The notes under the pieces: generated by a model
What the model saw: only the letters and a program-made list of their open reading frames with translations
Told to the model about the DNA's origin: nothing
Database searches by the model: none
Shown: one piece after another, positions 10,445 through 20,699 of the stretch
Layout: the number at the start of each line of letters is the position of its first letter
Numbering within the stretch: the first letter of the stretch is position 1
Assembly (NCBI GenBank): GCA_028095005.1
Contig: CM051461.1
Coordinates: 64,103,840-64,167,839 of the forward strand
Direction of reading: 5' to 3'
Length of the DNA stretch: 64,000 bases
From: Rhynchospora pubera
Lineage: Eukaryota > Streptophyta > Magnoliopsida > Poales > Cyperaceae
Program-made: the position numbers and the translations under genes

Positions 10445-11640
10445 AAATACCAATAATACTCGTATTTTTTCCGCTAATATCGTCAATTAAATGCTGTTCA
10501 GAAGTTTTTTGTTTGCTTCATCCACTGTTGCGCTTGTTTTATTTATGGAAATTAACTACATAATATGTTGCTTCTAGTGTATTTCAACCGGAAAAAAAAA
10601 GTTGTGTTGCTTCTAGACTTCTACCATCTTTTGATTTTAAAAAAAATGCAACAAAAGTTTTAATGCATCTATCGATTTCAAAGAATTTGATGTGATATAT
10701 TGGCCCTTAAATGGCGGTAATAGGTTAAATTGGTTTTGTTCTTTTAATTGTTACAAAAAAAAAAACACTGACCTTTCAAACTTTTCTCCGATGTGCATTA
10801 TAATAAATTTGCTTAAACTAAATAGGCAGCGTTAAAAGTATTTTAAAAGAGTTCAGATTTCACATGTTTTGAACCAACTAAATATTAACATCTAATATTT
10901 ATTTTATTCAAAACATAAATCTAAATGACAAATTTAAACCTTAAATTTTGTTCTTTTTTAACTTTGGATCCACATCCATGCACATAAATTTAACAAATTT
11001 TAAAATTCATTTCGAACAAGATCAAAAGAATATATATATGAACAAAACCAGCTATGGTAAACTTCAGCGAGTTTTTTGGACCATTTGATATAGCATAAAA
11101 TATATCATAATTATAACATTTATGTGAATGCATTTCTCGTGAAAAGAAAAACGAAATCAATAATTTTGATTCGACGTTTAAAATTTAGACATAACTAAAT
11201 GATCACCAAGGTGCGGTTGATCTCGGACACTCGGTTGCAAATTTGCAATATGAAGTCGCTTGGATCGTGAACCAAGTAAGAATCCACAAAACTGACTGGG
11301 AATTCCATGAATACAAAAGTGGGTGTACGGGAGGCGTCGTCGGCACAGCATCTTAGCCCAGCCCAGCCCAATATAACAAGGACAACTTTTGTGTAATTTT
11401 CATCTGATGCATCAGCCGATGAGGTTATTGATTTATTTATTGGATCCTTATTAATTCAAAATTGATAAATTCTCACTTCGATCTGCTTTTAAGTTTTAAC
11501 CCTTCATTGCCGAGGCGGAACCAAATCCTATGAGGAGGTTTGTTTTCCTCCGCAGAGCGAAGAACTTTCAGTACGAACCGTTGTATTCAAATTGGAAGGT
11601 CCAGATTAAAGAGGTAAATTAATGTTAAAAAAATTGTTGT
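10445..11640. other. Intergenic, nothing recognised
   Basis: AT-rich sequence without credible ORFs, clear inverted repeats or RNA genes. Confidence 0.5.
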
Positions 11641-12239
11641 CCCTAATTAAAGGCCTAGAGGGGGTGAATAGGCACAATTTTGATTTTCTAAATCGGTATA
11701 GTCAATTTTTTGTTCAATTCAAATTTGGTCTAGTCACAACACAAGTCACAAGCAATTCACAATGCAAATAAGTAAAGAAAAGAGAGAAAGAGATGACACG
11801 CGATGTATTACGAAGTTCCGACCCTCTAGGAAAGGCTAGCCTTAGTCGTACGTCTCCGGGAGTTTTGCAACTACGGAAAGGGCACGCTCCGTTTGATTCT
11901 AAAATGAACGTGTCTACAACTTCGAACCGAATCACCTTGTCACAATAACACTCAAAGTGGATCGTCCTAACTCGAATAAATCAATGACAAACTCTCAATT
12001 GAATTGAGGCTCTAACCAAATCACTCAAAAGTCTAGCAATTCAAATTAAGGGTTTAGCTAAGCACACTAATCTCAATGATTTTGCAAATTAAATGCTCAA
12101 ACACAAGACAGAAAGATTATAGCTGGTTAGAGCTCAAAAAGAAGGAATTTTTCAAGATTTCAAAAGTATCAAACTAGTTCAAAAAAAGGCTGCTATAAAT
12201 AGAGGACGTCAATAGCTCCAAACTAGTTAAAAATCAACC

Positions 12240-12960
12240 TTTGCGTTGTATAACGCTATATAGCGTTGTACAACGGTTGAAATAGCCGTTGTAAAAAAAA
12301 CGGTAACAGACAAGTCCGTTGTGAATGTCAGAACGTTGTGCAACGTTCTACAATGTTACAATGTTTGAGCTAACAGCCAAGGTAGATGTTCGACAGTTCC
12401 GTTGGAACGTGTCAGAGCGTTGTGCAACGCTAAAGGCACAACGTTAGACTAAAAGGAAAGGAGGCAGCTCTGACCAAAATAACAAATCTTGTCAGAGCGT
12501 CATAAGACGTTGAATGTCGTTACAGAACGGTGGCGTTGCACAACGCTAGATGGCGTTGGGTAACGGAACCTGTAGAATTACATATAAAAATGGCTGTTAT
12601 GCCTGCAAGCTGCGTGCATGGTGTATGGGTCATGCATGCAGCAGCGCTATCTGAGCAGCGTAGAGGTGCATGGCTCAGAAAAACGTTGTTCAACGCTGTA
12701 TAGCGTTACACAACATTAATGCGGAAATATTGAGCAACGTTATCCAGCGTTGCATAACGCTCTTACAAGAAGGGATAACTAATTTTTTGATTCTCTTTAA
12801 CAATATGCAGCTTTGCACAACGCTACTGAGCGTTGTGTAACGCTACCTTAATCCTGTCAGAGATTTTGCAATTTAAGAACAAATTTTCTGAACGTTGTGT
12901 AAAGGCATGTAGCGTTGTATGACGTTGGACAGAAAAACTGAGCATTTTAACAGCAAATTG
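12240..12960. repeat. Cluster of short CGTTG..CAACG palindromes
   Basis: More than a dozen copies of variants of GCGTTGTGCAACGCT occur in about 720 bp (for example near 12,243, 12,332, 12,414, 12,531, 12,681, 12,749, 12,811, 12,890). Each is a self-complementary site; spacing is irregular. Confidence 0.8.
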
Positions 12961-13212
12961 ATTGAGATTAGTTTAGGGCTTAATTATACCTAAACTGTTG
13001 ACTCTAACTAGTTCAATGCAGTCTCTTGAAGTTTCAAAACTTGTGTCACTCTTGCTTTAAACCATTCTTTAAGTAATTTAGCTATAAATCACTAAAAAGA
13101 AACATTAGTTGAGAGGTTTGGTATTGTTTTGCAAATCGACAAATCGAGATAAAATGTTTAAACCAACAATCTCTCTCTTTTGCCGAATTGCAAAACAATA
13201 CCTAAGTAAATT

Positions 13213-13215
<3 letters not shown>

Positions 13216-13266
<51 letters not shown>
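13216..13266. repeat. (TA)n microsatellite
   Basis: About 25 TA units. Confidence 0.97.
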
Positions 13267-13267
<1 letters not shown>

Positions 13268-13499
13268 CAAAATAGAACAAAACAATTTACTTAGCTAACC
13301 AATTTCTCTCCCTTTTTGCAATAATGGAAAAAGAATACCGATAATGCCCTTGAATACAAATTAGTAACAAAACTCATCCTTTAAAACAGAATTTGGCAAC
13401 TAAATTCATTAGTTTAGGGGTTTCTAACATGGTATAGTCAAGTCACAAAACATTATTAACTAAACATGCATGCATAAGAAGAAAACGAAGATCATCAAA

Positions 13500-14058
13500 A
13501 AATACTCCATTTCCAGGGGCCTTTTCTACAGTACATTTGCTGACATCATGATGATATCATCTGCCCACCCAGTGAAACGATCTGGATCGTCGATCAAAAT
13601 TCTCGATCGGTCCGTCTGCTTCGATTTTTCCGTCGCTCCCCTCTATACTCTATTCATCATCGACCCCTTTTTTTCTTCTTTCTTTGTTCCTCATTTCTCC
13701 GAGCTACTTGAAAAGCTACGCCGTCGATGTGCTCAGAAGAAATTCTTTCTCAATTCTTCTGCTCGCCCCGCGCGCTCTCTCTCGCCTCCTCCCTGTCTCT
13801 CTCATCTCCTCCTCAATGCCTTTTCTCTTTCCGTCCACCAAAATAAAAACAAATCAGAAGAGAAGAGTGATTGGGGGAGAGAGACAATAGCAGATTTTTG
13901 GTGCCAGATCAAAAGTATCAAACAGGGAAAGCGAAAGGAGTTTTGGAGGGAGGTGCGCCATTGTAGTTTCTCCTTTGGCCCCCTCCTCTTTCTCGGATTC
14001 AGACGGGATCGATCGAAGCCAAAGTTTTGAAAATTTGGAAACGAAGGAAGAAGAAAAA
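13500..14058 (+). other. Possible promoter and untranslated first exon
   Basis: CT-rich, higher-GC sequence like a plant 5' leader, ending GAAGAAAAA followed by GTAAGTCAG, a good 5' splice donor at about 14,059. It could be the first exon of the gene fragment whose next exon-like segment is at 20,566, with the chromovirus inserted in the intron. Chance ORFs here lack domains. Confidence 0.35.
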
Positions 14059-14262
14059 GTAAGTCAGATCTCTGCCCATTTTTAGTTGAGTCTCCTCATA
14101 TCTGTATCTCTTCTTTGTTTTTTTGCCATTAGGAAAAAAGTTGACCCGTAACAAACAAAGAGTTTAACAGATCAGATGGTATAAATCAATGCACCAGGGC
14201 AGCTTTTTTTTTTTTTGTGCAGTAGTTACAACTTACTTTATTCTCCTTAGGTGCCCTTCTTG

Positions 14263-14738
14263 TGTCACAAGATACAAATGGAACTGATCAGATGAACAAT
14301 CAAATAACTATATCAACAGATGAGGTGGACCCAAGTGGCAATGTGTCATTGACAGGTGGGGTCAGAGGAGGTGACACCGTTAATAAAAGAGGACTCTTCA
14401 CTGACGGAACAGATGAATAGATTAGCACTTAACAGAAGATTGTAATAGTGAGGATAATTGTGGTGTATTGGATCGTAATTAGTAGATAAATCTTAGCCAT
14501 AGGATAGGAATGGAGGGGTCCATTGATGATGTAATTATTCTATTTTCTTTCTGAGTTGTATTATAAAAGGGGATGGATATTGTAAGAAGAGGATGATGGA
14601 ATAAAATAATTGTTGTCTCAATTTTCTCTTTCTTCTCAGCTGTTTAGTCGCCATTAATTTCCTCTCAAAAGCTTCAATTCTCTCTCTCCTCTCTTAATTC
14701 TCCCTCCACTCTCCGTCACTTTAGCTTAAGCTGTGACA
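14263..14738 (+). repeat. 5' LTR of the chromovirus
   Basis: Begins TGTCACAAGATACAAATGG and ends TTAAGCTGTGACA. Its internal TATTATAAAAGGGG (about 14,560) is a plausible TATA region and AATAAAATAA (about 14,601) a poly(A)-type signal. Confidence 0.97.
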
Positions 14739-14742
14739 GACT

Positions 14743-14756
14743 TGGTATCAGTAGCC
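14743..14756 (+). other. Primer binding site, tRNA-iMet-like
   Basis: TGGTATCAGTAGCC lies four bases after the LTR end. It resembles the usual TGGTATCAGAGC complement of initiator tRNA-Met but with an altered 3' half. Confidence 0.7.
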
Positions 14757-14812
14757 AAAAGATCGCATCTGGGCTCCATTTTTGTTGCGATTTCATTCAA
14801 GATCGAATCAAG

Positions 14813-17800
14813 ATGCCTCCTAAACCTTCCACGAGCACACAACCCAGCGAAGAACTTCAATTGGCCGTCCAACAACTGAATGATCGCCTCAGTCAAGAGA
14901 TCAGTCAAAACAATGCACGCTTTGCACAGCAACAAGCCGACAACAACACCAAGATTGATGAATTGAGGGCTATGATGGAGCAATTGCTCAAGCAAGGTGG
15001 TCAAGGACCTTCTTCTGGTGATCATAATTCCACAGGGTTTGGAAGACCTCCACCACCCCCACCACATACTCCAATACGGAATCCCCAATTTAATTCCGCC
15101 AGCTCAGGAGGTGAGGAGAACAAATTTACCCATAGGCTGGTTGATCAGCGTATTAATTTACCAAGAACTGATTTTCCTTCTTTTGATGGGTCAAACCCTA
15201 TTGCTTGGAGATCTAAATGTGAGAATTACTTTTCTATTTTTCAAATTCCTGAACCTATTAAACCTCAGATGGCTACATTGCATTTCACTGGTGAAGCTCA
15301 AGAATGGTTTGATTGTTTCAAAGAAGAGTGTCCTAATTTACCTTGGCCACTGTTAGTAGAAGAAGTCTTGGATAGGTTTATTGCTAACAATGACTCTAAC
15401 CCAGTTGGTGAATTTAAAAGAGTCTATCAAAGTGGGAAGGTGACAGATTATATAAGGCAGTTTGAAAGGGCAAAGGCTAGACTAATTTCTGAAACCAAAA
15501 TCAGAAATACAACATTCTTTGTGCAAGGGTTTATTGAGGGCCTTAAAGAGGAGATTAAATATGCTGTGGAGGTACATGATCCTGTCACACTCAATCAAGC
15601 ATTCAATTATGCAAGAAAGGCTGAATTAAATTTGGAGGGTATTGATAGAAGAAATAGAGCAGGGAGCAAATATATTTCTTATCAACAATCTAAATTCATC
15701 AAAGATGCTGATGTGCCAGTTAAGAGAGACACCTTACCTCAACCCTTGGCTAAATTGCCAACTCAGCCTGCTACTAGAGAAATGAGTAGAGAGCAGATGA
15801 GAGCCTTGAAATTGTGTTATTATTGCAAAGAGAAATACTTTCCGGGACATAAGTGTAAAATGAAGACTCTCTTGGCACTACAAGCTCATGAATCTTGCAC
15901 CTCTAGTGATGATTGCCTTGAGTCTGGAGAAATTCTTCCTCAATTTATTGAATGGGTCAAGGATGATGATGGAGAGGAAGGGTTGCATCAGGAGCATGCT
16001 GTCATCACTCTCTGTGCTGACCCTGAGCCACAACAATTTCAGACCCTCAGATTCAAAGGAGCTGTGAGATTACTTGGGGTTCAAGGGTATGACTTAATTC
16101 TGGGCATGGACTGGCTCTCTCTACATGGGCCCATGACCATTGACTGGAAGGGTGGTACAGTGCTTTTGCATAAGGGGGATGAGCAAGTGACTTTCACTGT
16201 TCAGTCTGAGGCAGCTGAGCTCCACCTGTGTACTGAGGTTTTATGCCCTACCACAGAAGGAAAAAAGGGTAATTTGATGATGATTGCCCACATTTCCAGT
16301 ATAACTGAAGGGACCTGCCAGTCAGTACCTGTTCCTAATCTTCTACAGCCAATTTTGGATCAATTCAACCATGTCTTTCAACCACCTACTGGGCTACCTC
16401 CTCACAGATCAGTTGATCATACAGTTCCCCTCATTGATTCTACCAAGACCATTTCAATTAGGCCTTATAGGTACTCTTACTTTCAGAAGATGGAAATTGA
16501 CAAAATTATTGAGGAGTTGATTGGAAATGGTTTCATCAGACCATCTACAAGTCCTTATTCTTCTCCTGTCTTGTTGGTTAAAAAGAAGGATGATTCTTGG
16601 AGACTGTGCATTGATTACAGGCAACTTAATGACAACACTGTTAAAAATAAGTACCCTATTCCAATCATTGATGACCTTCTGGATGAATTGAGAGGGGCAC
16701 AATATTTTTCTAAAGTGGATTTGAGATCTGGTTACCACCAAATCAGAATGGCTGATGAGGATATCTACAAAACAGCCTTCAGGACCCACAATGGCCATTT
16801 TGAGTTTGTAGTCATGCCCTTTGGCCTTACCAATGCCCCTGCAACCTTTCAGACCTTGATGAATAACCTCTTTAAGCAATATTTAAGGAAATTTGTCTTG
16901 GTCTTCTTTGATGATATCTTGATCTATAGTAATTCTCTTCAGGAGCATGTACAACATGTGGCACTAGTGTTGGAGGTATTAGCTGTTAACAATCTGTTTG
17001 CTAAACAATCCAAGTGTGCATTTGGCCTTACTGAAATTGAGTATTTAGGCCACATCATCTCTAGTCAAGGAGTAGCAACTGACCCTCTGAAAGTTCAATC
17101 TATGGTGAATTGGCCTGTGCCCAGAACAGTCAAGGAACTGAGGGGTTTCTTGGGTCTCACTGGTTATTATAGGAAGTTTGTTAGAGACTATGGCTTGATT
17201 TCTAAACCCCTGACTGACCTCACCAAAAAGAATGCATTTGGTTGGAATGCACAGGCTCAATCAGCATTTGAAAGGTTAAAGTCTGCTATGATCACTGCTC
17301 CTGTTCTAACATTGCCTGACTACTCTAAGCAGTTCATTATAGAAACTGATGCTAGTGCCTTGGGGATAGGAGCTGTATTGATGCAAAACAATAAACCAAT
17401 CGCTTATCTAAGCAAGAGCTTAGGTGTCAAAAACCAGGGCCTGTCTACTTATGAAAAGGAGCTACTAGCTTTGTTAACTGCAGTAAAAAGATGGAGGCAT
17501 TATTTAGTGGGTGCTCCCTTTATCATCAGAACTGATCAAATCAGTCTCAAACACTTATTGGAACAAAGAGTATCCACCACTTTACAACACAAGGGATTAT
17601 GCACACTGTTAGGCCTAGACTATGTTATTGAATACAAGAAAGGAAAGGAAAATAGAGTGGCTGATGCTCTATCTAGAGTTGAAGGGCGAAATTGGATGGT
17701 ACAAGCAATTTCAGCTGAGAACTGGGCTGTGAGTGAAATTTTACCAAACTGGATCCAGGAGTTATTACAAAGCTATGTGAATGATCCTTGGATGGATGGC

Positions 17801-19363
17801 ATCAAGCTCAAGCTGCAAGCTACTTCTAGTGACAATCCTTCTGAGTTGACAATGCATCAAGGAGTGATTAGATATAAAGGGCGAATTTGTGTGGGGGCAA
17901 CTGGCACTTGGAGAGAGAAAATCATTCAGGCATTACATGATTCTTCCATTGGGGGTCACTCAGGAATTAATGTCACTTATCACAAAGTTAAGAAACTGTT
18001 TTACTGGCCATCACTGAAACAGTCCATACATGATTATGTCTCTTCATGCCATCATTGCCAATTGAACAAAGGTGAGAAGGTTTTATACCCTGGATTGTTG
18101 AAGCCACTACCAATTCCAGATGAGGCTTGGCAAAGTGTAGGCCTTGATTTCATCACAGGTTTACCCAAATCAAAAGGGAAAGATGTTATTTTGGTACTCA
18201 TTGACAGACTAACTAAATATGGCCATTTCATCCCACTTACTCATCCCTTCACTGCTGCCAACATAGCCCAAATCTTCCTTGATAACATCTATAAGTTACA
18301 TGGGTTGCCACAGAACTTGGTTTCAGATAGGGACCCATTATTTACAAGCACATTTTGGAGGGAATTGATGGGCAAAATTGGCATACAATTAAACCTCAGC
18401 ACTGCATACCATCCACAGTCTGATGGTCAGACAGAAAGGCTCAATCAATGTTTAGAGCAATACTTGCGGTGCATGATATTTGATCAGCAGAAATCATGGT
18501 GCAGATGGCTTCCCTTGGCTGAGTATTGGTACAATACCAGTCTGCAGCAATCCCTGGGTGTGTCTCCATTTCAGGCATTATATGGCTATCAACCAACCCT
18601 GTTGCCATTGGGAGACACTATCAGGAGCAACAATCCAGCTGTTAATACAGTACTCACAGACAGACAGAAGGCATTGATGCAAATCAAGGGCAGTTTGGTC
18701 AGGGCCCAGAATAGAATGAAAAAATATGCTGATTTAAAGAGAGTTGATAGACAATTTAAGGTGGGGGATTGGGTTTATCTGCGAGTTCAACCCTATAAGC
18801 AACTTTCTATCACTGGGGGAGGAAATCAGAAGCTCAATGCTAAATATTGTGGGCCCTTTGAAGTTCTAGAAAAGGTGGGCCAGTTGGCTTATAAACTCAA
18901 TTTACCTGTGGATTCTCACATTCATCCAGTCATCCATGTCTCCCAGTTAAAACAACACATAAGCAGGAAGCACATCACTTCCCCATTTCTTCCTTGGCTT
19001 GGACCTGATGGCAATTTGAGAGTGGCACCTGAAAGAATTCTGGAGAGGAGGCTGATCCAAAGAAACAATGAAGGAGTACCTCAGGTAAAAATCAAATGGG
19101 CCCACACACCAGAGGATGATGCCTCTTGGGAGGACTATGCTAGGATGAAACAGCATTACCCTTCTTTTATTCTCGAGGTCGAGAAGTCCCTTAAGGAGGG
19201 GGGAATGTCACAAGATACAAATGGAACTGATCAGATGAACAATCAAATAACTATATCAACAGATGAGGTGGACCCAAGTGGCAATGTGTCATTGACAGGT
19301 GGGGTCAGAGGAGGTGACACCGTTAATAAAAGAGGACTCTTCACTGACGGAACAGATGAATAG
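14813..19363 (+). CDS. Chromovirus Gag-Pol polyprotein lacking the protease active site
   Basis: Intact 1,516-codon frame. Gag occupies about residues 100-320; a CCHC-like knuckle CYYCKEKYFPGHKC lies near 335. Only the edges of the retropepsin domain remain: FQTLRFKG runs straight into LLGVQGYDLILGMDWL near 410-435, and no D-S-G or D-T-G lies between the knuckle and RT. About 70-90 residues appear deleted in frame. RT (about 555-730) has YRQLND, MPFGLTNAP and the FFDDILIYS catalytic motif. RNase H begins at FIIETDAS (about 843). Integrase has an HHCC region (GGHSG to CHHC), then LDFITG, VSDRD and YHPQSDGQTER supplying D-D-E. A chromodomain-like block (PERILERR, VKIKW, EDASWEDY) ends near 1,455. 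The last 50 or so codons are LTR sequence. Confidence 0.95.
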   Translation: MPPKPSTSTQPSEELQLAVQQLNDRLSQEISQNNARFAQQQADNNTKIDELRAMMEQLLKQGGQGPSSGDHNSTGFGRPPPPPPHTPIRNPQFNSASSGGEENKFTHRLVDQRINLPRTDFPSFDGSNPIAWRSKCENYFSIFQIPEPIKPQMATLHFTGEAQEWFDCFKEECPNLPWPLLVEEVLDRFIANNDSNPVGEFKRVYQSGKVTDYIRQFERAKARLISETKIRNTTFFVQGFIEGLKEEIKYAVEVHDPVTLNQAFNYARKAELNLEGIDRRNRAGSKYISYQQSKFIKDADVPVKRDTLPQPLAKLPTQPATREMSREQMRALKLCYYCKEKYFPGHKCKMKTLLALQAHESCTSSDDCLESGEILPQFIEWVKDDDGEEGLHQEHAVITLCADPEPQQFQTLRFKGAVRLLGVQGYDLILGMDWLSLHGPMTIDWKGGTVLLHKGDEQVTFTVQSEAAELHLCTEVLCPTTEGKKGNLMMIAHISSITEGTCQSVPVPNLLQPILDQFNHVFQPPTGLPPHRSVDHTVPLIDSTKTISIRPYRYSYFQKMEIDKIIEELIGNGFIRPSTSPYSSPVLLVKKKDDSWRLCIDYRQLNDNTVKNKYPIPIIDDLLDELRGAQYFSKVDLRSGYHQIRMADEDIYKTAFRTHNGHFEFVVMPFGLTNAPATFQTLMNNLFKQYLRKFVLVFFDDILIYSNSLQEHVQHVALVLEVLAVNNLFAKQSKCAFGLTEIEYLGHIISSQGVATDPLKVQSMVNWPVPRTVKELRGFLGLTGYYRKFVRDYGLISKPLTDLTKKNAFGWNAQAQSAFERLKSAMITAPVLTLPDYSKQFIIETDASALGIGAVLMQNNKPIAYLSKSLGVKNQGLSTYEKELLALLTAVKRWRHYLVGAPFIIRTDQISLKHLLEQRVSTTLQHKGLCTLLGLDYVIEYKKGKENRVADALSRVEGRNWMVQAISAENWAVSEILPNWIQELLQSYVNDPWMDGIKLKLQATSSDNPSELTMHQGVIRYKGRICVGATGTWREKIIQALHDSSIGGHSGINVTYHKVKKLFYWPSLKQSIHDYVSSCHHCQLNKGEKVLYPGLLKPLPIPDEAWQSVGLDFITGLPKSKGKDVILVLIDRLTKYGHFIPLTHPFTAANIAQIFLDNIYKLHGLPQNLVSDRDPLFTSTFWRELMGKIGIQLNLSTAYHPQSDGQTERLNQCLEQYLRCMIFDQQKSWCRWLPLAEYWYNTSLQQSLGVSPFQALYGYQPTLLPLGDTIRSNNPAVNTVLTDRQKALMQIKGSLVRAQNRMKKYADLKRVDRQFKVGDWVYLRVQPYKQLSITGGGNQKLNAKYCGPFEVLEKVGQLAYKLNLPVDSHIHPVIHVSQLKQHISRKHITSPFLPWLGPDGNLRVAPERILERRLIQRNNEGVPQVKIKWAHTPEDDASWEDYARMKQHYPSFILEVEKSLKEGGMSQDTNGTDQMNNQITISTDEVDPSGNVSLTGGVRGGDTVNKRGLFTDGTDE
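19193..19205 (+). other. Polypurine tract
   Basis: AAGGAGGGGGGAA immediately before the 3' LTR, in the position where plus-strand DNA synthesis is primed. Confidence 0.9.
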
Positions 19364-19681
19364 ATTAGCACTTAACAGAAGATTGTAATAGTGAGGATAA
19401 TTGTGGTGTATTGGATCGTAATTAGTAGATAAATCTTAGCCATAGGATAGGAATGGAGGGGTCCATTGATGATGTAATTATTCTATTTTCTTTCTGAGTT
19501 GTATTATAAAAGGGGATGGATATTGTAAGAAGAGGATGATGGAATAAAATAATTGTTGTCTCAATTTTCTCTTTCTTCTCAGCTGTTTAGTCGCCATTAA
19601 TTTCCTCTCAAAAGCTTCAATTCTCTCTCTCCTCTCTTAATTCTCCCTCCACTCTCCGTCACTTTAGCTTAAGCTGTGACA
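19206..19681 (+). repeat. 3' LTR of the chromovirus
   Basis: 476 bp with the same start, end and length as the 5' LTR; no difference noticed. The polyprotein stop (19,361-19,363) lies inside it. Confidence 0.97.
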
Positions 19682-19686
19682 TCTTG

Positions 19687-20560
19687 CTTCTAAGTCCAAT
19701 TTGTTCTGTCAATTTGGCATGGTTCTTATCTGCTGCACCATTACCAAATCAGTAATTTATCAAATTAGGTGCTTCTGATATGATCCAGTTAGTCCAAATT
19801 GGTATTTCTAAGCAGCAAGTAAAAAGAAGTTTTGTGATACAATTGTTGATTTTATAAATAATTTCAGTACAATTTTTTTGAGTTTTGACAATCTAAGACA
19901 GCGAAAGCTATGAACATAAGATACAACTATAAGAAGATTTCGAGTTTGATTTTTCTTAAAGGGATGCAGGCATGTCCTTGCTGATTGAGTTCCTGATTTT
20001 CTTAATTACAAGTTCACCCTAAAATCAAAATTATGTAAGTTGCCTCCTAGAATTGGGATATAATCAAGGCATGGAGGAAAGTGTAAAATCAAAGGCTGAA
20101 AACAAGTAAGAAACATGTACTGCTAACAAGTCCAACGAAAAGATTTACTTTCTCTGTAATTATTTTTTTCTAAATTTGTTTGTTGTTATATGAAATATTG
20201 CCATGCCTAACCTTTCAAAGAAATAAATTTTGTTTACCACTCAACAAAAATGTTTTGATGCTGATTAATCAATTCCATATAGTTATGAATGTTTCTTTTA
20301 GGATTTAGGGTTCAATAACAGCAGTTCAATATTTACTGACACTATAATCCAAAGGATCTTATTGTAAGTTCACGATATTGATATTGTTTAGATTGCTACT
20401 GTATTGCTTTGTCGTCATTTTATATTCCTCAGGTTTAGTCTGCAATTAATTGAATTTGTTCATTTTAGGTAGACAAAGAAAAGAAGGGCATTTTTAAATG
20501 CTTTGCAATGTGTCATGATATCATATGACTTATCTTTACTTCTTTTATGTTTGGTTTTTT
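19687..20560. other. AT-rich sequence, intron-like
   Basis: No ORF or repeat recognised. The right flank of the chromovirus insertion continues directly from the sequence left of 14,258. Confidence 0.4.
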
Positions 20561-20565
20561 TATAG

Positions 20566-20679
20566 ATGTCCGAAAAAATGAGTCTTAATACAGATGAGGA
20601 AGAGAAGGAAGAGCATAGGTTATTAACTCACGATTTGATGAAATGGGGTTTGAGATGCAACACAATTTTTAAAGAACAG
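20566..20679 (+). other. Exon-like segment of an unrecognised gene
   Basis: After a T-rich acceptor TTTTTATAG, an ATG opens 38 codons (MSEKMSLNTDEEEKEEHRLL, then a basic/aromatic stretch to FKEQ) ending at a GT (CAG|GTTTCAG). Both edges look like splice sites and the phase is 0. A second candidate phase-0 exon starts after TTTCAG at about 21,660 and meets a stop after 13 codons. Not recognised. It may be a host gene broken by insertions or sequence captured by a Helitron. Confidence 0.35.
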
Positions 20680-20699
20680 GTTTCAGATTGTAGAGGTTT

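Larger units (their letters stand above)
11641..13330. repeat. Unclassified repeat, possibly a solo LTR
   Basis: Begins near GGCCTAGAGGGGGTGAATAGG, a phrase common at the start region of plant Copia (Sirevirus-like) LTRs, and ends with pyrimidine-rich CTCTCTCTTTTGCCG and CTCTCCCTTTTTGC segments. No polyprotein is present. Clear LTR ends and a target duplication were not identified, so the LTR reading is tentative. Confidence 0.35.
14263..19681 (+). mobile_element. Full-length Ty3/gypsy chromovirus (Reina-like), very young insertion
   Basis: Two 476-bp LTRs read as identical base for base by eye. They bracket a single long ORF, a primer site and a polypurine tract, and are flanked by a perfect 5-bp target duplication TCTTG (14,258-14,262 and 19,682-19,686). 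Domain order gag-(protease remnant)-RT-RNase H-integrase-chromodomain identifies a chromovirus. LTR identity implies recent insertion. The element sits in what may be an intron of a gene fragment. Confidence 0.97.

Noticed and set aside
13470..14030. 186-codon plus-strand ORF
   Set aside because: It overlaps a CT-rich leader-like region, has low-complexity composition and no domain, and is followed by a good splice donor rather than coding sequence.
14263..19681. Insertion interpreted as an endogenous retrovirus with env
   Set aside because: No envelope-type ORF lies between the chromodomain and the 3' LTR; the layout is a standard chromovirus.
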